A DNA stretch of 64,000 nucleotides from Macrosoma leucophasiata (Eukaryota; Arthropoda; Insecta; Lepidoptera; Hedylidae), in NCBI GenBank assembly GCA_036365455.1, contig JAWQUS010000017.1:11594001-11658000 (forward strand), read 5' to 3'. This document shows, piece by piece, positions 12,412 through 24,211 of this stretch (positions are counted from its first letter, which is position 1; each line of letters starts with the position of its first letter). Position numbers and translations under genes: made by a program. The notes under the pieces were generated by a model, which made no database searches, was not told where the DNA came from, and was given only the letters and a program-made list of their open reading frames with translations.

Positions 12412-12603
12412 TTTTCATGTACCTAATGGAAGTGGCAAAAAAGCATGCGGTTCACATAGATGTAAACTGCAGCCTGCATATGCAGATGCAGACTGCAGCC
12501 TATAGACACTCACACAAAGACCAAGGTCAAAATGCAGATGCGTTACCACTCCTGAGGCCTAAGGTGTTATGCCTCTGTGCCGGAAATTACAGAGCCGTAC
12601 ATG
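12412..12603 (-). repeat. SINE-like family A, tail half
   Basis: Minus-strand copy with an A-rich 3' end (complement of ATTTTTTTTCATG..AATGGAAGTGG), the GTTCACATAGATGTAAACTG block and the GGCCTAAGGTGTTATGCCTC block. It stops near the GCCGTACAT word and lacks the GAGCTC head. Confidence 0.6.
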
Positions 12604-12857
12604 TTATTTCTAATGTGGTCTATAAACAAAAGCGAACAATAACATCGTGTGACAAAACATAAATTCATATAACAGTATTCAGTTTATTCAGTTGTTTATA
12701 CGCTGTTTTCGATCAACTTTTGCTGTAGTATCTGAAGTAAATAACCGTTAAAAAAGAAACGCGAATGGCCCGGCGGCTGGTGTTTGTTGTTTGGCGTGTT
12801 TTTCGCAATAACACATGCAAATGAACTTTAAAAATTAAAGAAAAAACGGATAGATAA

Positions 12858-12940
12858 ATTTGACTCCGGCAGGTTCGAACCTGAGACCTCAGTCCAGCCG
12901 CTTTACCACTGGGACTTCGGTAACTTCGGTAACGAAGTCA
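12858..12940 (-). repeat. tRNA-like head with A and B boxes
   Basis: On the minus strand CCAGTGGTAAAGCGGCTGG (A-box-like) is followed by CTCAGGTTCGAACCTG (B-box). It is flanked by AAATTTGACT/AGTCAAATTT words that make the unit partly palindromic. It cannot fold as a complete tRNA cloverleaf by eye, so I read it as a tRNA-derived SINE fragment and not a tRNA gene. Confidence 0.4.
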
Positions 12941-15900
12941 AATTTTTCTTTCCGTTTTTTCTTTAATTTCTATAGATCTACAATATATTTAATGGTTTCG
13001 GTATAGGGTATGCCATCATTACCATTTGTTTGGTTACAGTAACCATACTCTGGCGTTTCTGAGCCGCACTTAAACGATATCTCTACCGAATAGGTCTTCA
13101 AAAGGACAGATATTTACGACCAAATTACTATCAAATCTACCTACTATATGTAGGCATTACCACAAAAAAAAATATATCACCATTTATTACTAAACGAAAT
13201 TCATACACATCAAATTAATTCAGTTTATTCAGCTGTAACGATTTTCGATTTGTATTTACTATACTTTTGTTAATACATCCGAAGTGAATAACCGTTGATA
13301 ACATAATAATAGAAGAACAGATTTGACTCAATTAATATTTTCAATTATTTGCCTATTTGATAGTCCTAACCTTGACGTATTTATTCTATCATATTGATTA
13401 CTACTGAAGACACATCACGGTAAGTTCATAGTATGTTCTTAGGTTGTCGCGAGCGACACTCATTGATATAAAACATTTTTTTCGGATTTACATATTATTA
13501 TATCGCGTATATTAAACTTAAATAGATAAAAAAACCCGAGATCACGCAAACTGAAAAGGGACCGAATTGTTGGGAGGCCAAGAGGAGATTTTTGCAGGTC
13601 TAGTTAAAGATATGGGGGATAGCTTGCACCCTGTTGAGTATCTCTATCAAATCTCAGCTGTCTATACAGAAGAAAGCCAGTAGAGCGGGCCTTAAAAAAA
13701 TTAAAAGGTTGCTATTTCCTTCTGAATCGTCTGAATTTTGAAAAGGAGCTTTGTTTGGGCACATTTTAATCCCTGTCAGAATATCTTTGACCCATGACGT
13801 TGATGCCGAGCCATTTTCGAAAAGATTATTTTAAAAATTCAGTCTTAAGGCAGTTGTGTAAATTTATTTAGGCTAAGTACCCATTGCTCTCATCTCAAGG
13901 CGAGCAGCACACGTAAGTCAATTCAAAAATATATTAAGAAGAACACCCTCTTCCTACCCGCAAGTGACTTAGCCTGAGGATACAAAAATAAAGTAACCAT
14001 ACTCAGCCTTGCCAGAGCCTTATTAACCGATTTAAAAGGACAGATATTTACGACCAAATTACTCATAACATCTGCCACATTAGTTCACGAACCGATAACT
14101 CGGTAGGAGACAACCCAATTTGGTTTGTTTCAGACGTCACGTTGCGTGTCTGACAAGTCGGTCATGCGGTCCGTCATTTAATAGCCCATTGTATTCATAG
14201 TATGTCACAGCAACGACAAGGCTTAGTAATCTTGATGATTTCGATACCTACCTAGAGCGAAGAATTTGATCGAATATTTATTTCGTAAGTCGTAAAATTA
14301 TACGTACCTACGTGAAATTACTTAAGACGAAGTCAGTGTTGTTTTTTGTAGTCCGTAGACGTCGCAGTCAAACATGTGTATCGCTTTCCGGCAAAAAAGT
14401 GTCATAATACAAAAAAGCTGTTTCGCGAAAATGACATTAGTGAGTTAACTATTAAAATGACATTTTCTAAAACAGCTATTTGTATTATGACACTTCTTGC
14501 CGGGAGGCGGTATGTTTTTATCTATGATGTGAGTCACACTCACTGGATCCCTACTTCAATACCTAATAGTAAAATATGTACCTAATTATAGGTACATACT
14601 ATTTTACTTTTACTATAATCCCTCCAGACACGAGAAAAATATGACAATTGAAATTCAATTGAGTCTGGGCGCCGGTGGCCTTACGATCCTTGAAAGATTA
14701 AAAAATATAAATATAACACTCATTTTGTATGGTAATTCTGTGTCTGTCACGTTTATATTGGTCTGTTGGTTGATGCATAATAAGACCTGACTAAATAGGT
14801 ACCAGTGACTAAACCTAATGTTTTTTTTTTTTTTTTTTGGTCAATATCTATAAAATCTTCTTGAATGGACCAATCTCAATCTATCTAATAATTTCATTAA
14901 TTTATCATTATTCATCATGAGAATACCAATTCAATTTGAAAATTTACCAACGGCAGATACGACTCTGTAACAACTCTTTGGCAACTTTAACCGTGAGGCA
15001 TAACGTTCCCCTAAATTTAAGGGACTCAGACATCAAAGATTACTGATAGTTTGTCATTTTACTAAAACTCCAACAAACAATAAAAAAATGCAATTGTTAT
15101 TTAGAGAATTTTGATCGAAATGAACATTCTTCTAATCATACTAAAATGTCTCTACACGATCCTTACTGCGCGAACTATGATTCGCACTTGATGTTTTTAC
15201 ATAATCACTCTATAGAATAGTACAGTGCTCTGTTTGAAAAAATACTAGGCATATGTGAATGACCGTTGCAAGGTTCCATCAAGGTCTTTTAATGTGATAT
15301 GTAATCCTGAATTATCAATCTTAAATGTTTTAGCCTACCGAACTAAGTAGGTATTTAAAATAAGATTGTATAGTACCTATATATAATCCATTAAATATAT
15401 CTCATTTATTGCATCGTAGGGCTCCCAAACATAACTGCGAATTCCCATCGCATCGCAAATATCTGTGAGTTCACACGAATACATCGCCTGCCTGCGATGC
15501 GGCGTCGCATTGCATCGCAGTTTTGTGTGGCCGCTTGTATAATCAATGGGCCGCCCTTAATCAGAAGAAGACAAGAGCCGAAGAATTTTTGAGAGGCGAC
15601 CGCGTAGCAACAGTGAAAAACTTATGATGAACGCGAGTTGTCATGACCACGTGAGTTGAATATAAAAAAATATGTACATTGATAAGAGAATGGGGGAAGG
15701 TGCTGTAAATAAGGACTATTCCAAAGGGCCCATCCTTGGGTTGTGTTGCTCAAAGGTGTGCAAGTTATTCTTGCGTGTAACACACGATTCTAAACCTTCA
15801 TTATTCTTGCTGTGAAATGTTACCATGACTGTTTCAGCAAAATAACGGCCAAATACTCAACGTCACTTAAATCTAAGTGGGACTTAAAAGTCTTCTGTCT

Positions 15901-16962
15901 TTATAAAACACGTTCAAACGATAGAGATTGCGCACATTTGAGCGTTGCTTAAAATTGAGTTACGTTTGAGTATTCGGCCCTAAGGCTCACAATTACCCAC
16001 CGTCTCACGCTAACTGCGCGTGTACCAAAAAAGTATAGCGCCTATAACATGTCAATGACTTAATAACAATTACTTTAGCTATCTTTACAATATTTAAATA
16101 ACGCCAAAGCGTGACATGTCATGTCTTGAAAACAAAATAGGAAGTATAATGAGATTTACAGACATTTCACAATAGAAGAAACACAATAGAATACAATAGT
16201 ATTGAACTGTTATAACTACAAACCTTCAGTTAACGCCTTTGAACATTTTATAAGTGATATCAGCGAAGGGACACCTTGTCACAAAGGTCACTACAGGGCC
16301 ACAGAAGAATAAAAATAATAAAATATATATACATATATATATATATGACGGGGATGGAGAATATAAACATACTGACCTGACTAAACCGATGATTATAGAA
16401 AGTCCTAATCAAGCTACTGGCATATATATTATTTGAAAACAATATTTTTGATTGACTTAGGTAAGTAAATATTTCGAAGTTTAGTTACTACGCAAGCTGA
16501 CATGAAAGAAAAGAGGTTCAAGACAATTTTTAACCGACTTAAAAAAAAAGGAGGTGGTTCTTAATACAACCGGACCTTTTTTTTAAATAAATGTTTATTA
16601 CATAATACTCTTAGAGGTTATTGTTTACATTATTAAGAACAACTTTTACTATCGGAAAAATTGTATGGTTCTCCATACAAACCATTAATTGCTGCACATG
16701 TATGAAAAAGGTACCTAGGCGATTTTATTTCCAGTTTCAGAGTTAGCTCTAGAACAAAAGTTGTTCATAAGCATGAATAGGTACAATGACGGTAAATGAT
16801 CTCCTCAAAATATTATCTTCGTCTCAAAATCACCTTGTTTAAAAAATATTATAATACCCTATCCTTGCGAGATAATTGCGGTGAGACATCTGGCGCCGCT
16901 GTCCTGGCTGTATTTATTGCCTTGTAATCCAAAGCATTTTTCAGGGTCTCGTGTATTATAAA
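12941..16962. other. Long gene-free interval
   Basis: No protein gene recognised over 4 kb. Contents are a foldback repeat at 14387-14503, a poly-T run at about 14822-14838, a TA-rich microsatellite at 16321-16347, and a family G word block at 16531-16585 (ACCGACTT followed by an AAAGGAGGTGG core). A 70-codon frame at 14376-14585 only reads through the foldback repeat. Confidence 0.4.
14387..14503. repeat. Foldback repeat (117 bp)
   Basis: CCGGCAAAAAAGTGTCATAA on the left is mirrored by a complementary arm ending CACTTCTTGCCGG on the right. The arms are about 55-60 bp, imperfect, and nearly abut at TTAACTATTAA. No coding meaning. Confidence 0.6.
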
Positions 16963-17062
16963 TCTATACGAGTTAAGTTATAGGAGTTTTAAGAGTCTGT
17001 TTGTTTGTTTGCTAGAACGCGCTAATCTCTGGAACTACTGGTCCGATTTGAAAAATTCTATA

Positions 17063-18363
17063 TTAGGTTGGGGAAAAAGTTTCTTCGCATTTTTAAGATA
17101 ATTCAAAACATTTTTTAATATAGTTTATTTAAATTTAACTAAAGTATGTATGTCCCATTTTGTTCGATAACCTTTTGCCATCTTGTAGGTAGCGACATGA
17201 TCCCATTGCTATAAAGATTTTGGGACTTCTCATCAAAATACCGCGACAAGTGGATTTGGCAGTCCTCTCGTGATGTTAACCTAACATTGCATAAAGAATT
17301 CTGAAGAGACCGAAACAGGTGGAAATCTGAAGGTGCAAGGTCAGGACTATACGGCGGATGCATTAACACCTCCCAGACAAACTCTCTTAATTTTTGCTGA
17401 GTGGCTATAGATGTGTGAGGTCTAGCGTTATCATGATGAAACACCACACCCCTTCTGTTGATCAATTCCGGCCGCTTTCTCTCAACTTCTTGCTTTAATC
17501 TCATCAGTTGTTCGCAGTAGAGTTCAGAATCGATAGTCCTGCCTGGTGGTAATAGCTCATAATGAATAATGCCCTTCCAATCCCACCACACACACAATAT
17601 CACCTTATTGCGAGTTAACCCGGGTTTCGCCAGTCTTTGAAGCCTGACCGGCCTTTGACCACGACCTTTTTCGCACGTTCTTGTCGTACGTGATCCACTT
17701 TTCATCACCAGTTATCAGCTTCTTCAAAAATGATTCGGTTTCATTACGTCGTAATTAAGAATCACAAATGAGTACAAGGTTCATTAGGTTTCTTTCAGTG
17801 AGCTCGTGAGGTACCCAAATATCGAGCTTTTTTTTGTACCCAGCTTTTTTCAAATGCGCCAAAACTGTTTTGTGATCAATTCTCAGTTCTTCAGCTACGA
17901 GCTACGTCGTAACTACTGATATGTCGATCTTGCTCCACTTTTTCAAAAATGGCATCCATTTTATCCGTAATAGGGCGACCAGAGCGAGGGGCATCTTTGA
18001 CATCAAAATTTCCGGATTGAAAACGCTTAAACCAAATTTGTGCTACTCTCACAGACACTGCACTAGGTCCACAAACATCGCAATTTTTTTTCGCTGCTTG
18101 CGTTGCATTTTTACCTTTTTTGTAGTAAAATTTTAAAATGTATAGAATTTCTTCATTAGATTCACTCATCTTGACAGTACGAAAAACAAAAGAAAATCAC
18201 ACATTTGCCTAATTTGAATTTGAATTTGGAGATTGAATTATGTTCTTTAAAATTTTAACTTTCGACGATACTCAAACCAGCCAGATACAAATACTACAGC
18301 CAAAGAGATTTTATTACAAGTTCACACATACTATAATGCGAAAAGACTTTTTCCCCAACCTAT
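17063..18363 (-). mobile_element. mariner element, copy 1 (1301 bp)
   Basis: Terminal inverted repeats TTAGGTTGGGGAAAAAGT (left) and the complement of ATAGGTTGGGGAAAAAGT (right) are flanked by a TA dinucleotide at 17061-17062 and 18364-18365. Length and TA target site are typical of Tc1/mariner. It carries a disrupted minus-strand transposase. It is nearly identical to copy 2 at 28351-29637 and in the same orientation. The mariner subfamily was not determined. Confidence 0.9.
17139..18169 (-). pseudogene. mariner transposase, frameshifted (copy 1)
   Basis: DD34D transposase of Tc1/mariner type, which would excise and insert the element in the nucleus. The start ATG at 18169 opens MSESNEEILYILKFYYKKGK, a helix-turn-helix N-terminal region including GRPITDKMDAIFEKV. 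Catalytic aspartates are visible as TGDEKW (near 17700), HHDNARPHT, and the D of LAPSD 34 residues after the second one. The C-terminus is KVIEQNGTYIL with stop at 17139. The frame is broken near 17890-17905, where GTAGCTC is duplicated (a 7-bp insertion relative to copy 2), giving a premature stop after DVARS. A further frame change occurs before the 189-codon C-terminal frame. It is inactive as it stands. Confidence 0.85.
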
Positions 18364-18415
18364 TATACGTAATAACATCGCTCTAAGACGAATAGGAGAG
18401 GGTACGGGTCGCTAG

Positions 18416-19556
18416 TAACTAATATTTCCCGCGACTTTACTACAACTTTAGCATACTGTAGCATATTTTTGGTTTAGGCTGCCAACTTTTTGGAACGTGA
18501 ATGCTCGAAATTTTGAGGAAGCGGGGGGTCTACTTTAAACTGATATCTGGTGTGATGCAGAGCAGCGCGCGCTGGGCTGTCTGACTTGATGCTTACGATA
18601 CAAGATGAAAGGAATGCGACATATTATGGTCTTTTCACAAAAAGTAGCCTATGTTCTACTTCAGAATTCAAACTATTGCCATGTTAAATTCCATCACTAT
18701 CGACTCAGCGTTTGGTTATTAAAACGTAACAAACTCACAGTTATGTACTTTTATATTAGAAATCAGTAATTTAGTTTGGATTGTATATAGGTATTCATTG
18801 CATTAGCCATGCCGACAAAATGGTAAAATGAAATCTGGAATGTTTTAATTACGCGTAAAGTGGAGATGTAATTCTCCCCATCGTATCGTTGAATAAGCCC
18901 TTAAAATTGTGAGCGTATGAAAAACGTGTTTCGATAAAGGGATATATTTATAAAATATGGAAGCTTTAAAGTGCCAATATTTGTTAGATGCAAGTGACCC
19001 CATCCCCTATCACTTATATAGGTATTGAGAGGTGTGAGAAAAAAATAGTAGAATATTTGTTAGATGCAAGTGACCCCATCCCCTATCACTTATATAGGTA
19101 TTGAGAGGTGTGAGAAAAAAATAGTAGTAGTAGTATAACGAATAGAAAACAAGTACATAGAAATTGAAAAACATAAACTATCACAACTAGTTAAACTTGT
19201 CCAACTAATACTCGACCAACTGAAAAAAATATTTGGCGAAATGGCACCTACATAGCACTTAATCCAATAAGCGCTTGGCCGGATTTTTATCTAATTTAAG
19301 CTCGGATATTCTCTCAATATAATAATGATTCACAGTTTCACACTAACGTAAATACTACTTTCCCCGTTATAATAAAACGGTTGCATAATAATCAATAGCG
19401 TGATAGTTTTGCAAAGCAAGCGGTAATTTCCGAACTAGTGTTATGTGATGTTATATATATCTTTACCGCACGCTATATTTCGAACTGGGCCACGATAACT
19501 GAGACTACATAATCCAGCATCAATATATTATTTGCATAAAATTGTACCGGCGTATC
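18416..19556. other. Gene-free interval with a 76-bp tandem duplication
   Basis: No gene recognised. At 18976-19051 and 19052-19127 a 76-bp unit (starting AATATTTGTTAGATGCAAGT) is repeated head to tail without visible differences, ending in a TAG microsatellite. The rest is AT-rich. Confidence 0.5.
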
Positions 19557-19690
19557 CAGTCTTAGGAATTGACGTGCACGTATCAAGGGAATGATGAATG
19601 TAGAAGAAGTACGAGATGTGAGGACCGGGATATTGTGCTCTTCACACTATCTGCCTATCCCGAGTAGAGTGGCGTGAAGATACAAACATA
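19557..19690 (+). repeat. Family B non-LTR tail
   Basis: A diverged copy of the family ending GGACCGGGATAT...CACTATCTGCCTA...GGCGTGAAGATACA. In the better copy at 32792-33012 the plus strand encodes GPGRPRLTYHDQI, a motif typical of the C-terminal end of RTE-like LINE proteins. This copy has only the 3' part. Confidence 0.55.
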
Positions 19691-19721
19691 AATTTTATTC
19701 GTTTTATATTTGTCAACATTT

Positions 19722-20052
19722 TACTGGTGGTAGAACTCCAGTGACGGAGCTCGCGGGCGTAGGCACCACCGCATTATCTAATCTATTTGCTGCCAAATGG
19801 CAGTGTTCAGCACTATCGTGTTCCGATTATATGGTATATGTATGTATGTACCTTCACGCCAGGTCCCTAACGGGGTAGGCAGAGAGTGTAGATGGTGTAG
19901 TGGTAATGTATGGCCCCATAATAACTATCACAGAAACATAACGACTAAGGTCTCACGGATAGCAACGCATCTGCATTTTGACCTCTGGTCTTTGTGTGAC
20001 TACAGTCATCACTTAACATCAATGTGAACTGCATGCTTGTTTGCTACCTTCA
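19722..20052 (+). repeat. SINE-like family A copy with nested family B piece
   Basis: Head ACTGGTGGTAGAACTCCAGT at 19722 and tail CATGCTTGTTTGC near 20045. Between 19838 and 19885 a reversed piece of family B (ACCTTCACGCCAGGTCCCTA) is inserted, so B retroposed into an older A copy. A family C piece (20053-20235) follows directly. Confidence 0.65.
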
Positions 20053-20235
20053 TTACTGGCAACCCATTATACGTCCCACTGCTGGGCACGAGTCTCTCCC
20101 CTTTTTTGGGGGGAGGCCTGCAGCATACTCTACCACGCTGCTCCAACTACCCGACCGCGCCCGTGGTGCTTAACCGAGTAGATCGCTTACGATCTACACC
20201 AGCCGCGGGGCCATGCACGCTTCTTTGCGCCACCT
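20053..20235 (-). repeat. Family C non-LTR remnant, inverted
   Basis: Complement of the 1945-2311 element: GGCAACCCATTATACGTCCC, CCACTGCTGGGC, CCACGCTGCTCCA and ATCTACACCAGCCGCGG appear in reverse order. It is truncated on its 5' side. Confidence 0.6.
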
Positions 20236-20312
20236 TCTTTACTTGTAAAAAAAGATGGAGGCACGGCAGGTTTGCAAGAACGGTGATGTTTGGCGATTCG
20301 GGCTAGTTTATT

Positions 20313-20480
20313 GCTGGTAAAACTATAGTGACGGAGTACTAGGGCGTACGCACTACCGCATTCTCTTATCTAATCAAGTTGCCACTAAACGATAGTGCTC
20401 AGCGCTATCATTTTCCGGTCAGGTTGTAACGTATAAAGGCATAACATTTTAGACCACAGACGTGGCAACGCATCTGCATT
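20313..20480 (+). repeat. SINE-like family A copy, degraded
   Basis: GACGGAGTACTAGGGCGTAC, GATAGTGCTCAGCGCTATC and AGGTTGTAACGT follow the family A block order. The tail is replaced at about 20482 by a family F repeat. Confidence 0.5.
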
Positions 20481-20481
20481 A

Positions 20482-20982
20482 AAAACCGACTAAGGGCATG
20501 TTGGAGAACGCGCAATGTAGAGCACGGTGTTTTTTAGTACAAAGTTGATCAACTCTTACTCGTAAAGTTTCCTTTTGAATTCGTTATACGTATAAGGTAT
20601 ATATCATCGTGATTTTTTTCATAATTACCACTGTTTAGCTGGCAGAGGGGGGGACCAGAATCTAACAAAAATTTTCATTTTAAAACTACATTTCACAAAC
20701 CGATCTTTAATCGTAAAATGGTCTTTTAAAGTGCAATATTTTTAAGGACCTATCCATAGACAACAAATTGTAGGTAATTAAATTTAAAAAATGTTTTTTT
20801 ACCTACTTACATCTTTTGCTTAGCTTATATGTATATAGTCGTGCCTAATTACAGCTTTCTAGTATTAAAAGTCTGCGAACATAGCGGCGGACCGAGAAAC
20901 GGACGGACATGGCGAAACTTTATAGTTTACAATCTTCTATAACCCTTATGGGTTCCTTGTAGACTACAAAACCTTAAAAACC
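20482..20982. repeat. Family F interspersed repeat
   Basis: Recognised from AACCGACTAAGGGCATGTTG at the start, GGACCGAGAAACGGACGGAC near 20890, and GGGTTCCTTGTAGAC..AAAACC at the end. It is degraded relative to the 11322-11965 copy. Confidence 0.45.
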
Positions 20983-21345
20983 CTGGCTTTCTGATCGCTC
21001 ATTAAGAAACTTGACGTGAATTAATACATACATATTACATATATCTTCAATGTACTTAGTGTACAACAACAAGACATAACTAATAGTTTAATCAGAGATA
21101 AGTTTTAATGGCTATTAACTAACATACAAATAGATAATCTATTAATATACGATATTTATCTAATACTTCCCTTTTAGACTTATCGATATTCCGTAATCTA
21201 TAACATTATATTTAATTGAAATATAAATCAATGTATAGACTGGCAGCTTACGATCTTCTATACCTACCTGTATGAATAAAAATTGAATGTCTGTAGACGC
21301 ATAACTTCCAAACAATTGCACCAAATTGGATAAATCTCTCTTTTT

Positions 21346-21396
21346 AACCGACTTCAAAAAAGGAGGAGGTTCTCAATTCGTCCGGATCTTTTTTAT
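21346..21396. repeat. Family G block (CGACTTCAAAAAAGGAGGAGG type)
   Basis: A short, very common lepidopteran repeat core: AACCGACTTCAAAAAAGG followed by GAGGTTCTCAATTCG. Similar blocks are at 16531-16585 and 22167-22205. A poly-A run follows at 21429-21443. Confidence 0.5.
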
Positions 21397-22220
21397 GTGT
21401 TCGAGATTGTCAGGGAAAAGTGCTTATGAAAAAAAAAAAAAAAGAAAAAATTATAATGTACGTAAAAATGAAAGTAAAAATCTCCGATAGTTGTACGAAG
21501 TGCGCCGGGTCAAATAGTGATGAATAAATTAATGTGTTCTTAGATTTTAGCGAGCTACACTCATAGAAATTAAACAGTTTACCTATATGGATTTATTACA
21601 CGTATTTTTAATTAAATTGTTTTTTTCACTCGACCAATGTTTCGGTCTAGTCTTCCTGAGACTACGGGAACGGAAAAGCACCCAATGGATCTAATTTTAA
21701 AAACCATCGATTTATCTCGTACCTACATTACGCGAGATAAATCGATAAAAATAGTTTTACTCAATGTATAAATTGATTTCCATGGACATCTAAAAATAAA
21801 TGAAGTATCCAATGGGTCTATGTCGATAACATCTGCTGTATGTCACGTCCGAAGACTTCAATTTGCTTCCTATTTAAAGTCACTTCTTATTCATTCACGC
21901 ATGTGAATTAAGACTCACAATAAATAAAATTTGCATATTGCCCACTAAGAACTTGTATATTTGTATAAATGTATCGGCTCCAGTTACATGTACAAAGCTA
22001 ACCTACTTTGATTATACAGGTCAGGTACGTTTGAAGGTGAGGTTCATCTTTTGAAATCGGTGTATATTGAAAAATTCAAAGAGGAGCGGTTTGCCAATGT
22101 AGAATTATTACCTAATATGTGTGCGTTTTCGCGAACTACATTAATTTATACACAACGCTATTTTTTAACCGAGTTCAAAAAACGAGAAGGTTCTCAATTC
22201 GGCCGGTATATATATATATA

Positions 22221-22405
22221 CTAGCGGCCCGCCCCGGCTTCGCCCGCGCTCCTCTGCTCCTATTAGTCATAGCGTAATGTAAGCTATCCTATCTCTCAAG
22301 TTGGATCGAACTGAACATGATGTGCGAATTTTATTATAATCGGTTAAGTGGTTTAGGAGTCCATTGAGGACAAACATTGTGACACGAGATTTATATATAT
22401 TAAGA
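22221..22405 (-). mobile_element. Short non-autonomous Helitron, minus orientation
   Basis: In minus orientation it starts A|TCTTAATATATATAAATCTC and ends GGGGCGGGCCGCTAG|T. The interior ACCACTTAACCGATTATAAT is a common Helitron block in moths. It sits beside a TA microsatellite (22206-22220). Confidence 0.8.
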
Positions 22406-22947
22406 TATATATATTTATTTATGTACGCGAATTTTGCCGAGATTTCTGGACCAATTTACGTAATTCTTTTTTTGTTCGATGCGGAATAGTTTCGAATTCG
22501 TCCCATAAAAATATGATTCAGATAGGCCCATCAGTTTATATTTATGAGCATTTATTTACTTACTTTCAACTCAGACTAAAGGAATAAGAATAGACGGCGA
22601 GTTGTCATAGTACAGTGCGTTGAATCCACTGACGTCCTAGATAGTCCTAATGCACATGACAACAAGATGACAACAAGTGACAATGACACATTTACTCATC
22701 GACGATACAACACAGCTTATTTACTCCTTCGTGGATAAAATTTTTTCATTGATTTCGTATACTTAGTCGTGTAATAATTTTGTATCGACACACCTTAACA
22801 ATTTAAATTAGGTATCTAATTGTGTGAAGCTAAAAGAGTCAGATTTTACAAATTTAACAGATGTGAACATTAATCTAATTGGCAATGCAGCAATAAACTA
22901 AAAAGTATTAAATAAATATAACTACGTCAACAAAAACCGACTTCAAA

Positions 22948-23344
22948 ACTGAAAAGTAAAAAATAATTAAGATTTAATTGTAATTATATACCTACTACCT
23001 ATTATTTATATGTGCTATTTACTAATAGGTTTGAAGTCGGTGCCAAGCCAAAATCACTAAAGTAGGGATTTCATTGTATTAAAACGTAACTTCACGCCTG
23101 TAATCCCCGAAGGGGTAGGCACAGGTAAATGCATGAATTCAAGCATACATGCAAACACCCACGATTCGCCGGTTACGTTTTGTTCAGTGTATTAATTTGC
23201 TCGTATTCATATTTAAGTGATTCAAATATAATTATTTGTTTAAGGCTTGGCACCGACTACAAACCTATTAGTAAATAGCACATATAAATAATAGGTAGTA
23301 GGTATATAATTACAATTAAATCTTTATTATTTTTTAATTTTCAG
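22948..23344. mobile_element. Long inverted-repeat element enclosing a SINE fragment
   Basis: The left arm (about 22948-23049) and right arm (about 23243-23344) are nearly exact reverse complements over about 100 bp; both contain GGCTTGGCACCGACT or its complement and TACCTACTACCTATTATT. The 190-bp centre holds a family D SINE fragment at 23083-23184. This looks like a foldback or MITE unit. No transposase was found. Confidence 0.7.
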
Positions 23345-24016
23345 TGTATTAAAGAATACTATTCACGAATACACATAGTTATACGAATTAATATTTACGA
23401 ACACTGTCATTAAAATTTCAACTCAGTCTGTCCCGGGTCAGATCCCCGAAGGCCTTAAAACAAAAATTGCGAAAAACCATGACATTATAATATTATAATT
23501 ATTAATTATGTTCACTTTACTTATTTTACATGATATAATGATTTATATCTAACTACATAATATTATGTTAACGCTAATTAATATTATACGTAATACAACT
23601 GATAGCAATATAGGCATATGAGTCGTAGGGTTGTCTATTTTTTTCCTATGCAAGTTATTTTGTTCCTCCTATATAATTACAGGGTTATGTTTGCAGCGGT
23701 TACAAAAATAAATATACATTGATGAAATACCATGAAAAGTTATTGCACATCTCTGATTAGGTACGGATGGCTTTGGTATACACAACAGCAGCCTAATATC
23801 TTCAGAATATAAAATCGTAATAACTGATAAGAGAATAGAAACAATGAGTTTTATTATATGTGATATAGTAACAAAAATATAAATTATAAAAAAGTGTTAT
23901 TAAATGAATTGATCATTTTGGTATAGCAGTTATAAACAATTTCTTTTCCCTTTGATCATATCAAAAATAGATTATTGTTGATAGATGATTTGATCATTAA
24001 TAAATAACATGCTCTA
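23345..24016. other. AT-rich interval, nothing recognised
   Basis: Strongly AT-rich with TAATATTATAAT words. No gene, RNA or repeat family was recognised. Confidence 0.4.
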
Positions 24017-24211
24017 ATGGTACGGTATAAATGTATGTATGACCCCGTAATAACTATTACAGTGACGCAACAACTAAGGTCTCAGGGGTGGCAACACTTC
24101 TGCATTTCTGGTAATAGTGTAGATGTCTATAGGCTGCAGTTGTCACATTAACATTCACATAACATTCACGAGAACTGCATACTTGTTTGTAACCTTCGTT
24201 ACATAAAAAAA
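24017..24211 (+). repeat. SINE-like family A copy, 5'-truncated
   Basis: It contains ACTAAGGTCTCAGGGGTGGC, GCTGCAGT..TCACATTAACAT and GAACTGCATACTTGTTTG, and ends in ACATAAAAAAATG. Its last ~50 bp are inside the 406-bp tandem duplication, so the tail occurs again at 24568-24617. Confidence 0.6.

Larger units (their letters stand above)
16963..18415 (+). mobile_element. Helitron copy split by a mariner insertion
   Basis: The left part (16963-17060) starts A|TCTATACG and carries CTCTGGAACTACTGGTCCGA, as in the intact Helitron at 6011. The right part (18366-18415) continues with GACGAATAGGAGAGGGTA and ends CGCTAG|T. The 1.3-kb mariner lies between them. The Helitron therefore predates the mariner insertion. 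Confidence 0.8.

Noticed and set aside
16254..16442. Overlapping 60-codon frames on both strands
   Set aside because: Produced by a TA microsatellite; composition is not protein-like.
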